A stretch of DNA of 64,000 nt from JBBAGC01 sp964491265 (GTDB taxonomy: Bacteria > Spirochaetota > UBA4802 > UBA5550), in the NCBI GenBank assembly GCA_964491265.1, contig CAZBFP010000005.1, positions 62,001 to 126,000 of the forward strand, read 5' to 3'. Under the pieces are notes generated by a model. The model was not told the DNA's origin, made no database searches, and worked only from the letters and a program-made list of their open reading frames with translations. Position numbers and translations under genes: made by a program. Position 1 is the first letter of the stretch. Each line of letters opens with the position of its first letter. Shown here one piece after another: positions 1 through 8,480 of this stretch.

Positions 1-750
1 TTCCGCCAGTATTTTCTGAATCTCCATCTGGAGTTCTTTTTCAAGTATAATTATATTATTGTTAAGCGGGGTGATCTCTGATGGTTCAATGAACACAGTG
101 GCTCCGCTTGCGGAAATATCGTGGACATTGCCGTTTACTTTCCCCTTCATCCCTGTTTTTATTAAAAGAACATATCTTCCGTTTACTGTGGTGAATGTCT
201 TTTCCTGAAGCATTTTTTCATTGTCAGGGGAGTGGATTATTCTGTTGATCTTTTTTTCGATATCCTGCCTCGCTGATGCAATGTCTCTCCGGATCTTTCT
301 CAGCTGAGGGAATTTATCAGGATTAAGCTCTCCCTCGTCAGTGATCGATTCAAGAAGGATTTTCTTTAACTCAGGGAGCGGACTGATCCGTGAAAGCTCA
401 TCATTTAATGTAGGGAATTCCTCCACTCTCTCTTTAAGAAATATTTTTATCCTTTCAGATGCAGTTACAAATTTTCTAACCTGGAGCAGATCCTCTGTGT
501 CAAGAATACCGCCTCGTGAAGCAATGGCAGTGTATTCAGAAATATCGTTAAGCCCTGAAAGATCAGCAGCCTCCCCCCTCTGACGCAGATCTTTCAGAGC
601 AGTAATTTTGCTCATCTGAATTTTTATTTTTTCTTCAGAAACCGGTTTAAGTCTCTGCACCATTTTTTTCGCAGGCTCACTGTAGCATAGAGAGAGGAGC
701 TTCTCTTCAATCAGGGGCCATTCAAGTATGTCAAGTACGCGTCTGTTCAT
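1..750 (-). CDS. mutS2: MutS2 N-terminal part (cut by left edge)
   Basis: The reverse strand is open from an ATG at 750 to the window edge, giving 250 residues that begin MNRRVLDILEWPLIEEKL. The region near residue 200 reads TTVNGRYVLLIKTGMKGKV, then VHDISASGATVFIEP, then LNNNIIILEKEL, the conserved core/lever signature of MutS2. MutS2 is a MutS-family ATPase that in other bacteria acts on recombination intermediates or on stalled, collided ribosomes and often ends in an Smr nuclease domain. The ATPase and any Smr domain lie outside the window. No clear Shine-Dalgarno (SD) sequence precedes the ATG. The family call is firm; which of the two roles applies cannot be told from this part. Confidence 0.9.
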   Translation of the reverse strand, partial: MNRRVLDILEWPLIEEKLLSLCYSEPAKKMVQRLKPVSEEKIKIQMSKITALKDLRQRGEAADLSGLNDISEYTAIASRGGILDTEDLLQVRKFVTASERIKIFLKERVEEFPTLNDELSRISPLPELKKILLESITDEGELNPDKFPQLRKIRRDIASARQDIEKKINRIIHSPDNEKMLQEKTFTTVNGRYVLLIKTGMKGKVNGNVHDISASGATVFIEPSEITPLNNNIIILEKELQMEIQKILAE

Positions 751-822
751 TATTGATAATACCGTTAATCAATGTGGATTATTTGTAATTATAAGGTGAA
801 AAGTATATTTCTTCAAATCCTT

Positions 823-1024
823 CCCCCTGTCTACCCCAGGCGTACTTCTTCGCTTTGCTCTGGGCGCCCCAGAGGGGGCAATGTCATTAAGATAAGCCCC
901 CTAAATCCTACTTCGACACGCTCAGTACACCGCCCGGAGGGGGACTTTTAAACTCTATTAACAAATTAAAAGTTCAACAAGACAGCCTTTAAGCCCCCCT
1001 TCGGGGGGTTTGGGGGACAGGGGG
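823..1024. repeat. Dispersed element B, copy 1
   Basis: This fills much of the gene-free stretch 751-1190. It starts CCCCCTGTCTACCCC and ends GGGGGACAGGGGG, so its ends form an inverted repeat (CCCCCTGTC/GACAGGGGG). It carries an internal hairpin, AAGCCCCCCTTCGGGGGG, near 990-1008. The ends and the internal TACTTCGAC...GCTCAGTACA motif recur at 45023-45268, and the ends recur at 60234-60463, but the middle differs from those copies. No coding sequence is seen inside. Confidence 0.75.
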
Positions 1025-1190
1025 CCGACTCCGGTTGATGCGGTAAACAAATAAAATTCTTACATTTTCCGTAAATCCGGAATTAGCCGTTTCTGTTTAT
1101 ATTTGACTCATTTATAGCCGGTTTCTGTCAATTAAAAATGCAGATAAAAATTGAGTGATTATAAAGAGTGAGCCTTTTTAGAGGATGGAA

Positions 1191-1592
1191 TTATTCGGTG
1201 AAATTATAGCTGGTGCTGACAGTAACTTTCAACGGGTTCCCGCCTGAGTCTGTTGTTTGTACAGCAGTAATATCCTTTACCAGTTTTGAATCAGAATAGA
1301 CATAAATTGAAATTGAGGTTGCAGCTGTATCGGCGCCAGTTGCAAAGACATAAACCGATTCAGGAGCTGAGAGATTCTGCTCAAAACTGGTGAAAATAGT
1401 TCCTGTTACATCAGTACTGCTGTAGTACTTCGGGCTGCCACCATTCACCATATAGTAGCCTGTAAATGGGCCGTCAGTTGCAATAACCTGAAAGCTGTAT
1501 GCATCACCCACATCTATATCATCTCCGAATTCACATGATGCAAAGGGGAGTGTTAAAATTAATATAAGTAGTAATGTAAATGTTTTCTTCAT
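1191..1592 (-). CDS. Putative lipoprotein
   Basis: A 133-residue protein with a typical export signal: MKK, a hydrophobic run, then LPFASC, a relaxed lipobox of the kind spirochaetes accept, placing the lipidated cysteine near residue 20. The mature part is acidic and polar with many Ser, Thr and Tyr, and looks like a small beta-rich domain. No family is recognised. An SD-like GATGAG precedes the ATG. It lies 103 bp downstream of the PQQ/OmpA gene on the same strand and could be co-transcribed. Function is unknown; a cell-envelope location is inferred from the lipobox. Confidence 0.75.
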   Translation of the reverse strand: MKKTFTLLLILILTLPFASCEFGDDIDVGDAYSFQVIATDGPFTGYYMVNGGSPKYYSSTDVTGTIFTSFEQNLSAPESVYVFATGADTAATSISIYVYSDSKLVKDITAVQTTDSGGNPLKVTVSTSYNFTE

Positions 1593-1695
1593 TTCTCATC
1601 TATTCTCTGAAGTTGATATATACTCATTAATAATAAAATATCAATTTCAAGTCAAGCCTATATTTCTGATAATACAGGCTTGACTCCTTTGCACA

Positions 1696-3729
1696 TCAAT
1701 TATCCAGCACAAAAAATTCAGTTCTCCTGTTTTTCTTCCTCCCTGCGGCTGTCTTATTATCAGCAACAGGTTTATCCTGCCCCATGCCCACAGGCTTCAG
1801 GCGCTCAGGGCTTATCCCCTGTTTTATCATATATTCCACAACTGCATCAGCCCGCCTTTCAGAGAGTTTCTGGTTATAGGCTCTCCCCCCTGTGGAGTCG
1901 GTGTGGCCCCGCACTTCAAGTTTAATCCTGCTGTTCTTTTTCATCTGGTTTATTATTGAATCAAGTATATTGAGCGATTCCTTGCGCAGGTGGGCCTGAT
2001 CAACTTCAAAGTGAATATTCTCCACAATTATCCCTTTGCCGCGCTCCATCTTTGTCAGTTTAATTATCTTTTCCTCATCCTTTCTCGATATAATAACCTT
2101 TTCAGGGAGGTACCCTTCAGATGAAGCAGTGATTTCCACATCATCCATATCAGGAATTTTAATAATATCACCAGGCTGCTTAATAGCCACGTTTCTTGAA
2201 TAAATAAGTTTACCCCTGTCCCATTTTTTTATCTCCACAACAGCAGGGATTGATCCGCCCGCATTATCATCAACCCTGATCTTCATATCCCGCATAGGAA
2301 TAGAATCACCCTTCTTCTCCTGTTTCTGCGCTTCCTCATTAATTCTTTTCAGATCAGCTATATCGGTTTTACTTACTTCCTCTTTTTCCCCTGCCCTGTT
2401 ATAGGGGTCGTAGTAGCCGCTTCCGCCGTCAACAAGTTTCGGATAGTAGTCTGTTCCTATGGCGTAGAGGTAATTCCCTGCAGGGAGGAACATTATCCCC
2501 TTTGAAGCAACCGGCTGTGAAGGGGCACCGGGGAACTGGGGGCTGTATTCCCATAGAGCCTTCCCGTCTGTAATGTTAAAGGACTGGAGCCTGGCCCAGG
2601 GGACCTCCCGGCCGCCGATGTTTTTGCTGAAAGTTGTGGCAGCATATATCCTGTCCCTTATTGTAACAAAATATGGAGCTGTCTGTTCTCCGAAACTCAG
2701 AGTGTGGGTCACATCTCCATTGTCCGGGTTTATCATGATGATCGAGTCATTGTTAAGTGTAAAAAGAATGGCCCTTTCAGTAAAAGCGGGGTTGGAGGTA
2801 ATAAGCCCTGCATACTGCTTTGCCCATATAAGTGTTCCCTTCTCCAGATCAATGGCATACATATCCTCGCCTGAGGCCATGTAGACTTTCTGTCTGTAAA
2901 CAACCGGGGGGAAAATTCTGTGGGGATTTTTAATTTCACGCTTCCATATTATTTCTCCGGTTTTTGCTACAAGGCAAATAAGAGTATAAGTGTTTGTCTT
3001 GTAATCCATGGACTGGGTAAAGATGTACCTGTCATAAAATGAGGGGAACCTGCTCCAGCTCTTTATATCATCATTGTTCCACAGCATGTGGCCGTTAACA
3101 ATGTCCCGCGACATGAACTCATTTCTGGTACCGTAATAAATCACATCCCCCACTATTACCGGGTCTGAGTATATGCTGTCTACAGCAGCATATGTGGATT
3201 TCCCCGGGTTCCAGTTTCTGCTGTCTGTTACAGGATTTCTCCCCCTCATGGGTCTTTTCTCCTGTTCAGGTACTTTCAGGTTGGCATCATCACTTCTCAT
3301 CCCTGTACGTGCCCAGATTATCTGACCTGTAAACTTGTTAATACAGAAAAGGGCGATATTATCTGTAATAAATAAGCGGTCCCCTTTGATGAGTGGATAT
3401 TTTGCCTTGCCGAAGGCCATGGTGGATGATCTGAACTGTGATGATACAATTTTAAGATCAAGTTTCCATCTCAGCTTCCCTGTCTCCTCATCGAGGCAGT
3501 AAACGTTTTTTGAAAGATCGATAAAAAATATCATTCCATCTGAAGCTATCGGATTAAGCACCATCTCACTAGCCTGGAAGAGCCATTTCAGATTATTATT
3601 TTTAACAGTGATTTCGTCATTATTCCCTGTGAAGTATATATTCCCTTTATGAATGGGCCAGTCCTGTGCACTTAAAGGTGTAAAAAGAGCAGATGCAGTA
3701 AGCAGCAAGGCGGTAATATTTTTTAACAT
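1696..3729 (-). CDS. Secreted PQQ-type beta-propeller with C-terminal OmpA domain
   Basis: A 677-residue protein with signal peptide MLKNITALLLTASALFTPLSA. Residues about 25-440 hold repeats of the PQQ/quinoprotein kind, such as VYCLDEETGKLRWKL, ALFCINKFTGQIIWA, MYAIDLEKGTLIWA and LQSFNITDGKALWEY, which form a beta-propeller. Residues about 485-555 resemble a PEGA/carboxypeptidase-regulatory-like beta domain (SSEGYLPEKVII). Residues about 562-677 are an OmpA C-terminal peptidoglycan-binding domain (FEVDQAHL, RGHTDSTGG, LSERRADAV). The protein should be periplasmic or outer-membrane linked and tethered to peptidoglycan. No PQQ enzyme residues are identified, so a structural or scaffold role is more likely than catalysis. 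SD GAGAGG precedes the ATG. Confidence 0.85.
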   Translation of the reverse strand: MLKNITALLLTASALFTPLSAQDWPIHKGNIYFTGNNDEITVKNNNLKWLFQASEMVLNPIASDGMIFFIDLSKNVYCLDEETGKLRWKLDLKIVSSQFRSSTMAFGKAKYPLIKGDRLFITDNIALFCINKFTGQIIWARTGMRSDDANLKVPEQEKRPMRGRNPVTDSRNWNPGKSTYAAVDSIYSDPVIVGDVIYYGTRNEFMSRDIVNGHMLWNNDDIKSWSRFPSFYDRYIFTQSMDYKTNTYTLICLVAKTGEIIWKREIKNPHRIFPPVVYRQKVYMASGEDMYAIDLEKGTLIWAKQYAGLITSNPAFTERAILFTLNNDSIIMINPDNGDVTHTLSFGEQTAPYFVTIRDRIYAATTFSKNIGGREVPWARLQSFNITDGKALWEYSPQFPGAPSQPVASKGIMFLPAGNYLYAIGTDYYPKLVDGGSGYYDPYNRAGEKEEVSKTDIADLKRINEEAQKQEKKGDSIPMRDMKIRVDDNAGGSIPAVVEIKKWDRGKLIYSRNVAIKQPGDIIKIPDMDDVEITASSEGYLPEKVIISRKDEEKIIKLTKMERGKGIIVENIHFEVDQAHLRKESLNILDSIINQMKKNSRIKLEVRGHTDSTGGRAYNQKLSERRADAVVEYMIKQGISPERLKPVGMGQDKPVADNKTAAGRKKNRRTEFFVLDN

Positions 3730-3796
3730 GATAAATTCCTCTCAATCATTGCGTTTGATTCTGCAGATTTAAAATTCACTGTTCATTCGTTTCAGC

Positions 3797-4054
3797 TCAG
3801 AAATCTGATCCCAGTTTAACAGTTTCATTAATTTTAGACATTATAAATTCATACCCGTTTTTCTTATGGGGTCTGCTGCAGAGTGAACAGTCTTTTTTAT
3901 TATCAATGCGGTTATAGTCACCTCCGCATTTATCTTGAAGTGTATAAAGTGGGCAGAAGCAGAATAGGCAGTTGAATTCATCCTCAGGTATCCCCTTGTG
4001 ACAGGGGAAGAATTCACAATTTCTATTCTGAACTTTTTTGTAGTTTTCACTCAT
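3797..4054 (-). CDS. Cysteine-rich small-domain protein
   Basis: About 85 residues from the ATG at 4054, which has AGGA upstream; an upstream in-frame ATG at 4111 would add 19 residues but has no clear SD. The sequence carries CEFFPCHKG, FNCLFCFCPLY, DKCGGDY and KDCSLCSRPH, a dense, ordered cysteine pattern that matches the cysteine-rich small domain family (PF04071 type), presumed to bind zinc or another metal. Members of this family are sometimes found near corrinoid genes in other genomes, but none is seen here. Molecular function is unknown. Confidence 0.75.
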   Translation of the reverse strand: MSENYKKVQNRNCEFFPCHKGIPEDEFNCLFCFCPLYTLQDKCGGDYNRIDNKKDCSLCSRPHKKNGYEFIMSKINETVKLGSDF

Positions 4055-4290
4055 CTGTATAGTCCTGTTTAACCGTGGTTTATCCAACATGCTGTGCATA
4101 AATGACTCCATGCAGGCATTTCTAATTTTAATCTTACTTTTATGTTAAGTCAAGAGTTTTTGTGTGCATAGAGGGGCAGATGACATCCGGTTATTTTTTC
4201 TGCTACAGCAGGTGTTCAGTTAATCTATACATACAAAATATGACACAGCTGAATTCAGCCTTAGTTACTATCTGGAACAGGAAATTGTAG

Positions 4291-4319
4291 TTGACTTTTG
4301 TGAAGAATTCAGATAATAA
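4291..4319 (+). promoter_or_regulatory. Sigma-70 type promoter for the HEPN/MNT pair
   Basis: TTGACT at 4291-4296 and TAATAA at 4314-4319 are separated by 17 bp. The ATG of the MNT gene begins only 7 bp after the -10 box, so transcription from this site would give an essentially leaderless mRNA. Both boxes are seen directly; use of the promoter is inferred. Confidence 0.5.
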
Positions 4320-4325
4320 TAAGAG

Positions 4326-4658
4326 ATGATGAATCTCGATCAATTAAAAGATGAATTTACTGTCAGGCTTAAACCATTGAATCTGGAAAAAGTGATACTT
4401 TTCGGGAGTTATGCCAAAGGCAGCCATAAAGATGACAGTGATATTGATCTGTACGTAGTGACATGTGATAATTTTTTCCCCGTGAATTTCAGTGAAAAGA
4501 TGGAGCTTAAACTCAAAATTTCCCAGTCTATTCTTGATTTGCGGATGAAGTACCCTGTTGATCTGATTGTTCATACCAGACCAATGCATAAGAAGTTTAT
4601 TGAGCTTGGCAGTTCATTCGCCAGGGAAATAGAAACTAATGGCGTGAGAATTATATGA
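4326..4658 (+). CDS. MNT-type nucleotidyltransferase (partner of HEPN protein)
   Basis: A 110-residue minimal nucleotidyltransferase. The family signature is intact: LFGSYAKGSHKDDSDIDLYVV, residues about 25-45, giving GS-x10-D-x-D with both metal-binding aspartates. In characterised HEPN/MNT toxin-antitoxin systems the MNT protein acts as antitoxin, in some cases by adding AMP groups to a tyrosine of the HEPN toxin. It overlaps the next gene by 4 bp (ATGA-type coupling), which fits a two-gene operon. Two adjacent ATGs (4326, 4329) are possible starts. The family is clear; an antitoxin role is inferred from the pairing. Confidence 0.85.
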   Translation: MMNLDQLKDEFTVRLKPLNLEKVILFGSYAKGSHKDDSDIDLYVVTCDNFFPVNFSEKMELKLKISQSILDLRMKYPVDLIVHTRPMHKKFIELGSSFAREIETNGVRII

Positions 4659-5041
4659 ATGCTGTTGTTAAAGCCTGGCTTGAAAGTGCTGAGATGGATC
4701 TTGAGAATATCAGAATTATAACTGGGAATGAATTTTTAACACCAGTTTCGATTTTTCATTCTCAGCAATGTATTGAAAAAGTTTTTAAAGCTGTTCTTGA
4801 ATTAAGGGGAATGGCTATACCTAAAACACACGATCTGCTCAGATTATTCAGTCTTGCCAGTGATTTTTTTCATAGTGAAATTGATATTGTCGTTCTGCAG
4901 AAACTCAATGATGTTTACATCGATTCCCGCTATCCCGGGGATTTCGGCCTGTTGCCGGATGGGAAACCATCTATTGATGAAGCTGAAGGGTTTTATCAAT
5001 TTGCACGGTCAATATTTAACATTGTAAAGGGGAGTATTTAA
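4655..5041 (+). CDS. HEPN domain protein
   Basis: A 128-residue alpha-helical HEPN protein. Typical family blocks are HSQQCIEKVFKAVLELRG (residues about 36-53) and KTHDLLRL. The later SRYPGDFG block is the variant seen in MNT-linked HEPN proteins. The R-x4-6-H RNase motif of active HEPN toxins is not visible: the nearest candidate, R at LLRLFSLASDFFH, is spaced by eight residues. It may therefore be a non-nucleolytic HEPN partner rather than an RNase. It is translationally coupled to the MNT gene. Toxin activity is unproven. Confidence 0.8.
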   Translation: MNAVVKAWLESAEMDLENIRIITGNEFLTPVSIFHSQQCIEKVFKAVLELRGMAIPKTHDLLRLFSLASDFFHSEIDIVVLQKLNDVYIDSRYPGDFGLLPDGKPSIDEAEGFYQFARSIFNIVKGSI

Positions 5042-5144
5042 ATTAAATAGATTGTATTTGCTGAAATGAAACTATTCCAGCCTCTTTCTCTTCCGTTATT
5101 TTTTTCTGCCGCATAGGCTCAATACGTAACAGGGGACTTCCTTT

Positions 5145-6392
5145 TTATAGGGTTGCAGATGGCTTCCTTTCATCTTTTTCCCTGTCTCCGGCAATAGAGA
5201 AAATTCCCAGCGCAAGCATTATCACAGCAGAGAGGAGCAGGGTCCCTTCAATACCCCATTTATCCGCAATGAAACCTGCAACAGGTGCGAATATGGTAAT
5301 GCCCACGGTTTTTGCCTGTGATTCAATTGAAAGAATTGTGGCCTGTTCACTGTTGTCAGCATGGTTGTCATAAATTGCCACAAGAATAGGGCGCCATAAA
5401 TTCTGGATGATATAATAGACAACATAGGCGCTGATTGCTATAATGAAAAGATCTGTATACATCCCTGCAGCAGATAAAAATGCAAGTGCTGCTCCGGTGA
5501 AGATAAGTGTTGTAATGGCCGAATTATCCGATCTGAATCTCCCTGCAAATATATGCGCCCTTTTTGAAGCTGCAGCGGAAATAATGTGAAGAATAAAATA
5601 TACTGCACCAACAACAATAGCAGTACTCTCTTTCTCTGAAACTACCAGAAGTGCAGCAATTACAATAGCCTGTGCCTGTAGTATGGGCTGGAGAAAATTT
5701 TTGGTTATATCAAAGACACCTTCAAAGCCCATACTTTTAACAATAAGTCTCCGTAAAGCGGTTTTCCCGAATGCATTTTTTACACTTTTGAATGTATGTT
5801 TAAATACCGCTCCAATATTTATATTACCCTCAATCCTGTTATTAAGGTATTCGGGGTAGGATGCGAGATTCCACAATCCTGCAATATATGGGAAAATTGA
5901 TAAAAGGAATATCCACCTGTAATCTTTTGTTAATATTACAATAGCGCTTGATGCAATTACCGCAATAGCGCTACCGTATTTTGACCATGATCGTGTATAG
6001 CCGTAGACCATGGTCTTTTCATTTAACCTGTTATTCTGCCGCAGCCAGTCGAATATCATTGCCTTGTGAGTACCTGTGCGGAATGATTCACCAATGGAGA
6101 AAAAGAAAATGGCTGCAAAGAGGGGCTCATATGAGCTGGAGAAAGCAAAAATTATAAAGGAAAATATATAGCTTGAAAGTGACAGGAGCATGCAGTTTTT
6201 TCTCCCGTAAATATCAGCAATGGCTCCGCTCGGTATCTCCATAACATTAATGCATATGTTTAGAAAGGAAACAAGAATCCCTATCTGAAGAAAGTTGAGT
6301 CCTATTGATAAATAAAAAAGTATAAGGAACGGTTCAGCAAAGTTGAGATTTTTCAGAAAACCGTAGAGGGAGAAGCGGGATATCATCTGCAT
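5145..6392 (-). CDS. MFS transporter
   Basis: A 415-residue integral membrane protein with about 12 hydrophobic segments. The loop between helices 2 and 3 holds the MFS motif A variant GAIADIYGRKNCM (residues about 56-68), and a second-half counterpart reads GFIADKWGIEGT (near 375). This fits the major facilitator superfamily; substrate cannot be told from sequence. It stands alone, convergent with the HEPN gene and divergent from the HAD gene at 6602. A short basic tail follows the last helix. Confidence 0.85.
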   Translation of the reverse strand: MQMISRFSLYGFLKNLNFAEPFLILFYLSIGLNFLQIGILVSFLNICINVMEIPSGAIADIYGRKNCMLLSLSSYIFSFIIFAFSSSYEPLFAAIFFFSIGESFRTGTHKAMIFDWLRQNNRLNEKTMVYGYTRSWSKYGSAIAVIASSAIVILTKDYRWIFLLSIFPYIAGLWNLASYPEYLNNRIEGNINIGAVFKHTFKSVKNAFGKTALRRLIVKSMGFEGVFDITKNFLQPILQAQAIVIAALLVVSEKESTAIVVGAVYFILHIISAAASKRAHIFAGRFRSDNSAITTLIFTGAALAFLSAAGMYTDLFIIAISAYVVYYIIQNLWRPILVAIYDNHADNSEQATILSIESQAKTVGITIFAPVAGFIADKWGIEGTLLLSAVIMLALGIFSIAGDREKDERKPSATL

Positions 6393-6601
6393 GATTATTA
6401 ACCTGGATAATTATTTAGTTTTTATAGGGTAATTATTTTTCTGAATAACGGTCAAGCCTGTTTCAGGAAAAAAAAGCACCGGACGAAAGGATCAGCAGTA
6501 TTTTTTAAAAAAATGGTGGCTTTTTCCATGGAGGGATATTTTTTTATATTCTGCAGATATGCTTTAAAGTATCCGCGGAATATAATTAAAAGGCTGGAGT
6601 T

Positions 6602-7069
6602 ATGATAATTGAAATTCCTGGATTCGGAGATTTGAATATAGAGCATATAGTCTGTGACTATAACGGCACACTTGCAGCTGCAGGTATTACGCCGGAGGGT
6701 GTTAAGGGGTTGTTAAACAGGCTGGCAGAACAATATAAGGTTCATGTGATTACTGCTGATACCTTTGGAACAGCTGAAAAGGAACTTCAGGGTGTGAACT
6801 GTTCAGTTGTAATAATTGAGAGTACAAATCAGAATCAGGCAAAGCTTGACTATATTACCGGCCTTGGTGCGGATAGATGCGCGGCAATCGGCAACGGCAA
6901 TAATGACCGCTTTATGCTTAAGGGGGCGGCCCTGGGGATATGTCTGGTTGGGGATGAAGGTGCATTTACCGGAGCAATATCTGAATCAGAAATTATCTGC
7001 AGAAATATTCTAGATGCTTTGAACCTTTTTCTGGAGACAAAAAGATTAATCGCAACATTAAGGAGCTGA
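6602..7069 (+). CDS. HAD-like phosphatase (soluble P-type ATPase-like)
   Basis: A 155-residue HAD-fold protein. Motif I is DYNGTL near residue 20, motif II is VITADTFG, and the C-terminal motif is AIGNGNNDRFMLKGA. The order and the DxNGT variant match the COG4087 group of small soluble phosphatases that resemble the P domain of P-type ATPases without the membrane part. The substrate is unknown. SD GGAG lies 5 bp before the ATG. The gene is followed after 6 bp by the small membrane protein at 7076, so the two are probably co-transcribed. Confidence 0.8.
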   Translation: MIIEIPGFGDLNIEHIVCDYNGTLAAAGITPEGVKGLLNRLAEQYKVHVITADTFGTAEKELQGVNCSVVIIESTNQNQAKLDYITGLGADRCAAIGNGNNDRFMLKGAALGICLVGDEGAFTGAISESEIICRNILDALNLFLETKRLIATLRS

Positions 7070-7075
7070 AAAGAT

Positions 7076-7567
7076 ATGAGAAGAGGTATGAGGTTTACTG
7101 TTTATAATTCTTCCGGGAGGGGAGGGGGCTTTTATAGTTCTGCCGGTGCAGGGGGGATATTTACAAGATGGCTGGTTCTTACTGCAGCAGTTTTAATAAC
7201 AGCTTATCTTTTTGACAGCATCCATGTAGATGGTTTTTTAACAGCGCTTCTGGCATCTGCTGTAATCGGAATCCTTAATATGCTGCTCCGTCCGGTTTTA
7301 ATTCTGCTGACTTTACCGGTTAATGTCTTAAGCTTCGGGCTCTTTACCTTCCTTATAAACGCACTTATGCTGAAGATAGCTTCAGGAATTATTTCAGGAT
7401 TTTCTGTTACCGGTTTCTGGAGTACTGTTTTCGGAGCTGCGGTGATAAGTATTGTCAGCTGGATACTTAATATCTTTTTATTGACAGCCGTTCCTGCAGG
7501 CCGCCCCGGGAAGACACAAAGTTCCGGAGATATCGAATTAACAAAAAAGGGGGATAGGTGGGAATAG
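7076..7567 (+). CDS. Four-helix membrane protein, holin superfamily IV type
   Basis: A 163-residue protein with a glycine-rich basic N-terminus and about four transmembrane helices. The block IGILNMLLRPVLILLTLPVN followed by SFGLFTFLINALML is the hallmark of the PF04020 family (phage-holin superfamily IV / YvlD-like). Despite the name these proteins are common chromosomal membrane proteins of unknown role, and no phage genes are nearby. The start could be the ATG at 7076 or 7088. It is probably co-transcribed with the HAD gene. Confidence 0.8.
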   Translation: MRRGMRFTVYNSSGRGGGFYSSAGAGGIFTRWLVLTAAVLITAYLFDSIHVDGFLTALLASAVIGILNMLLRPVLILLTLPVNVLSFGLFTFLINALMLKIASGIISGFSVTGFWSTVFGAAVISIVSWILNIFLLTAVPAGRPGKTQSSGDIELTKKGDRWE

Positions 7568-7711
7568 TTTCTACTCTGATCTGTTTTAATACAGTAATAA
7601 GGGTTAATAATATGGGGGAAATTTTAAATCCCATGTTCATTTAGTTCTAACAGGTTATTTCCTTATTCTTCCATTTCTCTTTGGTTTTTGATCAATTTAT
7701 ATATATACATT

Positions 7712-7832
7712 CAGTGTTAATTCCTTAACTTTTATTTGGAATAAAATGCTCTAATATCCCCGCCGCCTACGGCGGCGGGGATATTAAAAACATCATTATT
7801 GCACTAAAAAATATCTTTAGGAATAATTACTG
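7712..7832. repeat. Dispersed palindromic element A, copy A1
   Basis: This 121-bp element lies in the gene-free stretch 7568-7980. It starts CAGTGTTAATTCCTTAAC and ends TAGGAATAATTACTG, so its ends form an imperfect inverted repeat. In the centre is a strong hairpin: AATATCCCCGCCGCC, a 3-nt loop, then GGCGGCGGGGATATT. It is nearly identical to the copy at 55163-55283. Unlike the other copies, its TTAATTCC end points away from the next gene (7981). Confidence 0.9.
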
Positions 7833-7980
7833 ATATATACTATAAATATAATGATTGCATTTTCAGGATTGAATTATCCGGCTATCTGTTCTTCCATTTC
7901 TGCTTACACGGGTATTGCAGAGACTCTTTTCACTCATTCACAAAACGCGATTATTATAAAAAATACTAAGGAGAATTTAC

Positions 7981-8433
7981 ATGGACACTCTATTCAAATC
8001 AATATTATTCACATTAATGGCTGCTTTTATTTTGTCTGCGCCGGTTTTTGCCGATGATTTCACTGCTAATCTGAACAGCATAACTTTTGAAGCATCAAAA
8101 GACAGAAATGCATTTAATATGGAAATCGCGTCAGAATTCGGAATATCTTCATCAAAAATTGATCAAATGAGGTTTAAATTCGGCATGAAGGATGGCGATA
8201 TCTATATGGCATGTGAAATCGCAAAACATGCCAGGAAGCCTCTTGATGATGTTATAAATAAGTATCAAAATAACAAGGGGAAGGGTTGGGGATTTATAGC
8301 AAAAGAGATGGGTATAAAACCGGGGTCCCCTGAGTTTAAGGCGCTTAAAAATAAAACGAAAGGTAAGGCCGAGAAGATGAAGCAGAAAGACCATGGTAAA
8401 GGTAAATCGGAAGGTAAAGGAAAGAAGAAATAA
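7981..8433 (+). CDS. Secreted lysine/glycine-rich protein
   Basis: A 150-residue protein with signal peptide MDTLFKSILFTLMAAFIL...APVFA, cleaved near residue 24. The middle (residues about 35-120) contains EFGISSSKIDQMRFKFGM and NKGKGWGFIAKEMGIKPGSPEF, which reads like a small repeated helical domain. The last 30 residues are almost only Lys, Gly, Ser and Glu. A strong SD, AAGGAG, precedes the ATG. No function is known to me; the basic tail suggests binding to an acidic polymer in the periplasm or outside the cell. A competing in-frame-shifted ORF from 7851 lacks an SD. Confidence 0.75.
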   Translation: MDTLFKSILFTLMAAFILSAPVFADDFTANLNSITFEASKDRNAFNMEIASEFGISSSKIDQMRFKFGMKDGDIYMACEIAKHARKPLDDVINKYQNNKGKGWGFIAKEMGIKPGSPEFKALKNKTKGKAEKMKQKDHGKGKSEGKGKKK

Positions 8434-8480
8434 GCAAAACCTTCCTGGATTCTTATCATTTATTCCAATATTATAAGATT

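Noticed and set aside
7076..7567. Prophage remnant suggested by the holin-type protein
   Set aside because: No integrase, capsid, lysis or attachment sites are nearby; this holin-IV family is a common chromosomal membrane protein.
7851..8057. 68-codon ORF upstream of the secreted lysine-rich gene
   Set aside because: It overlaps the 7981 gene in another frame and lacks an SD, while 7981 has AAGGAG and a clear signal peptide.
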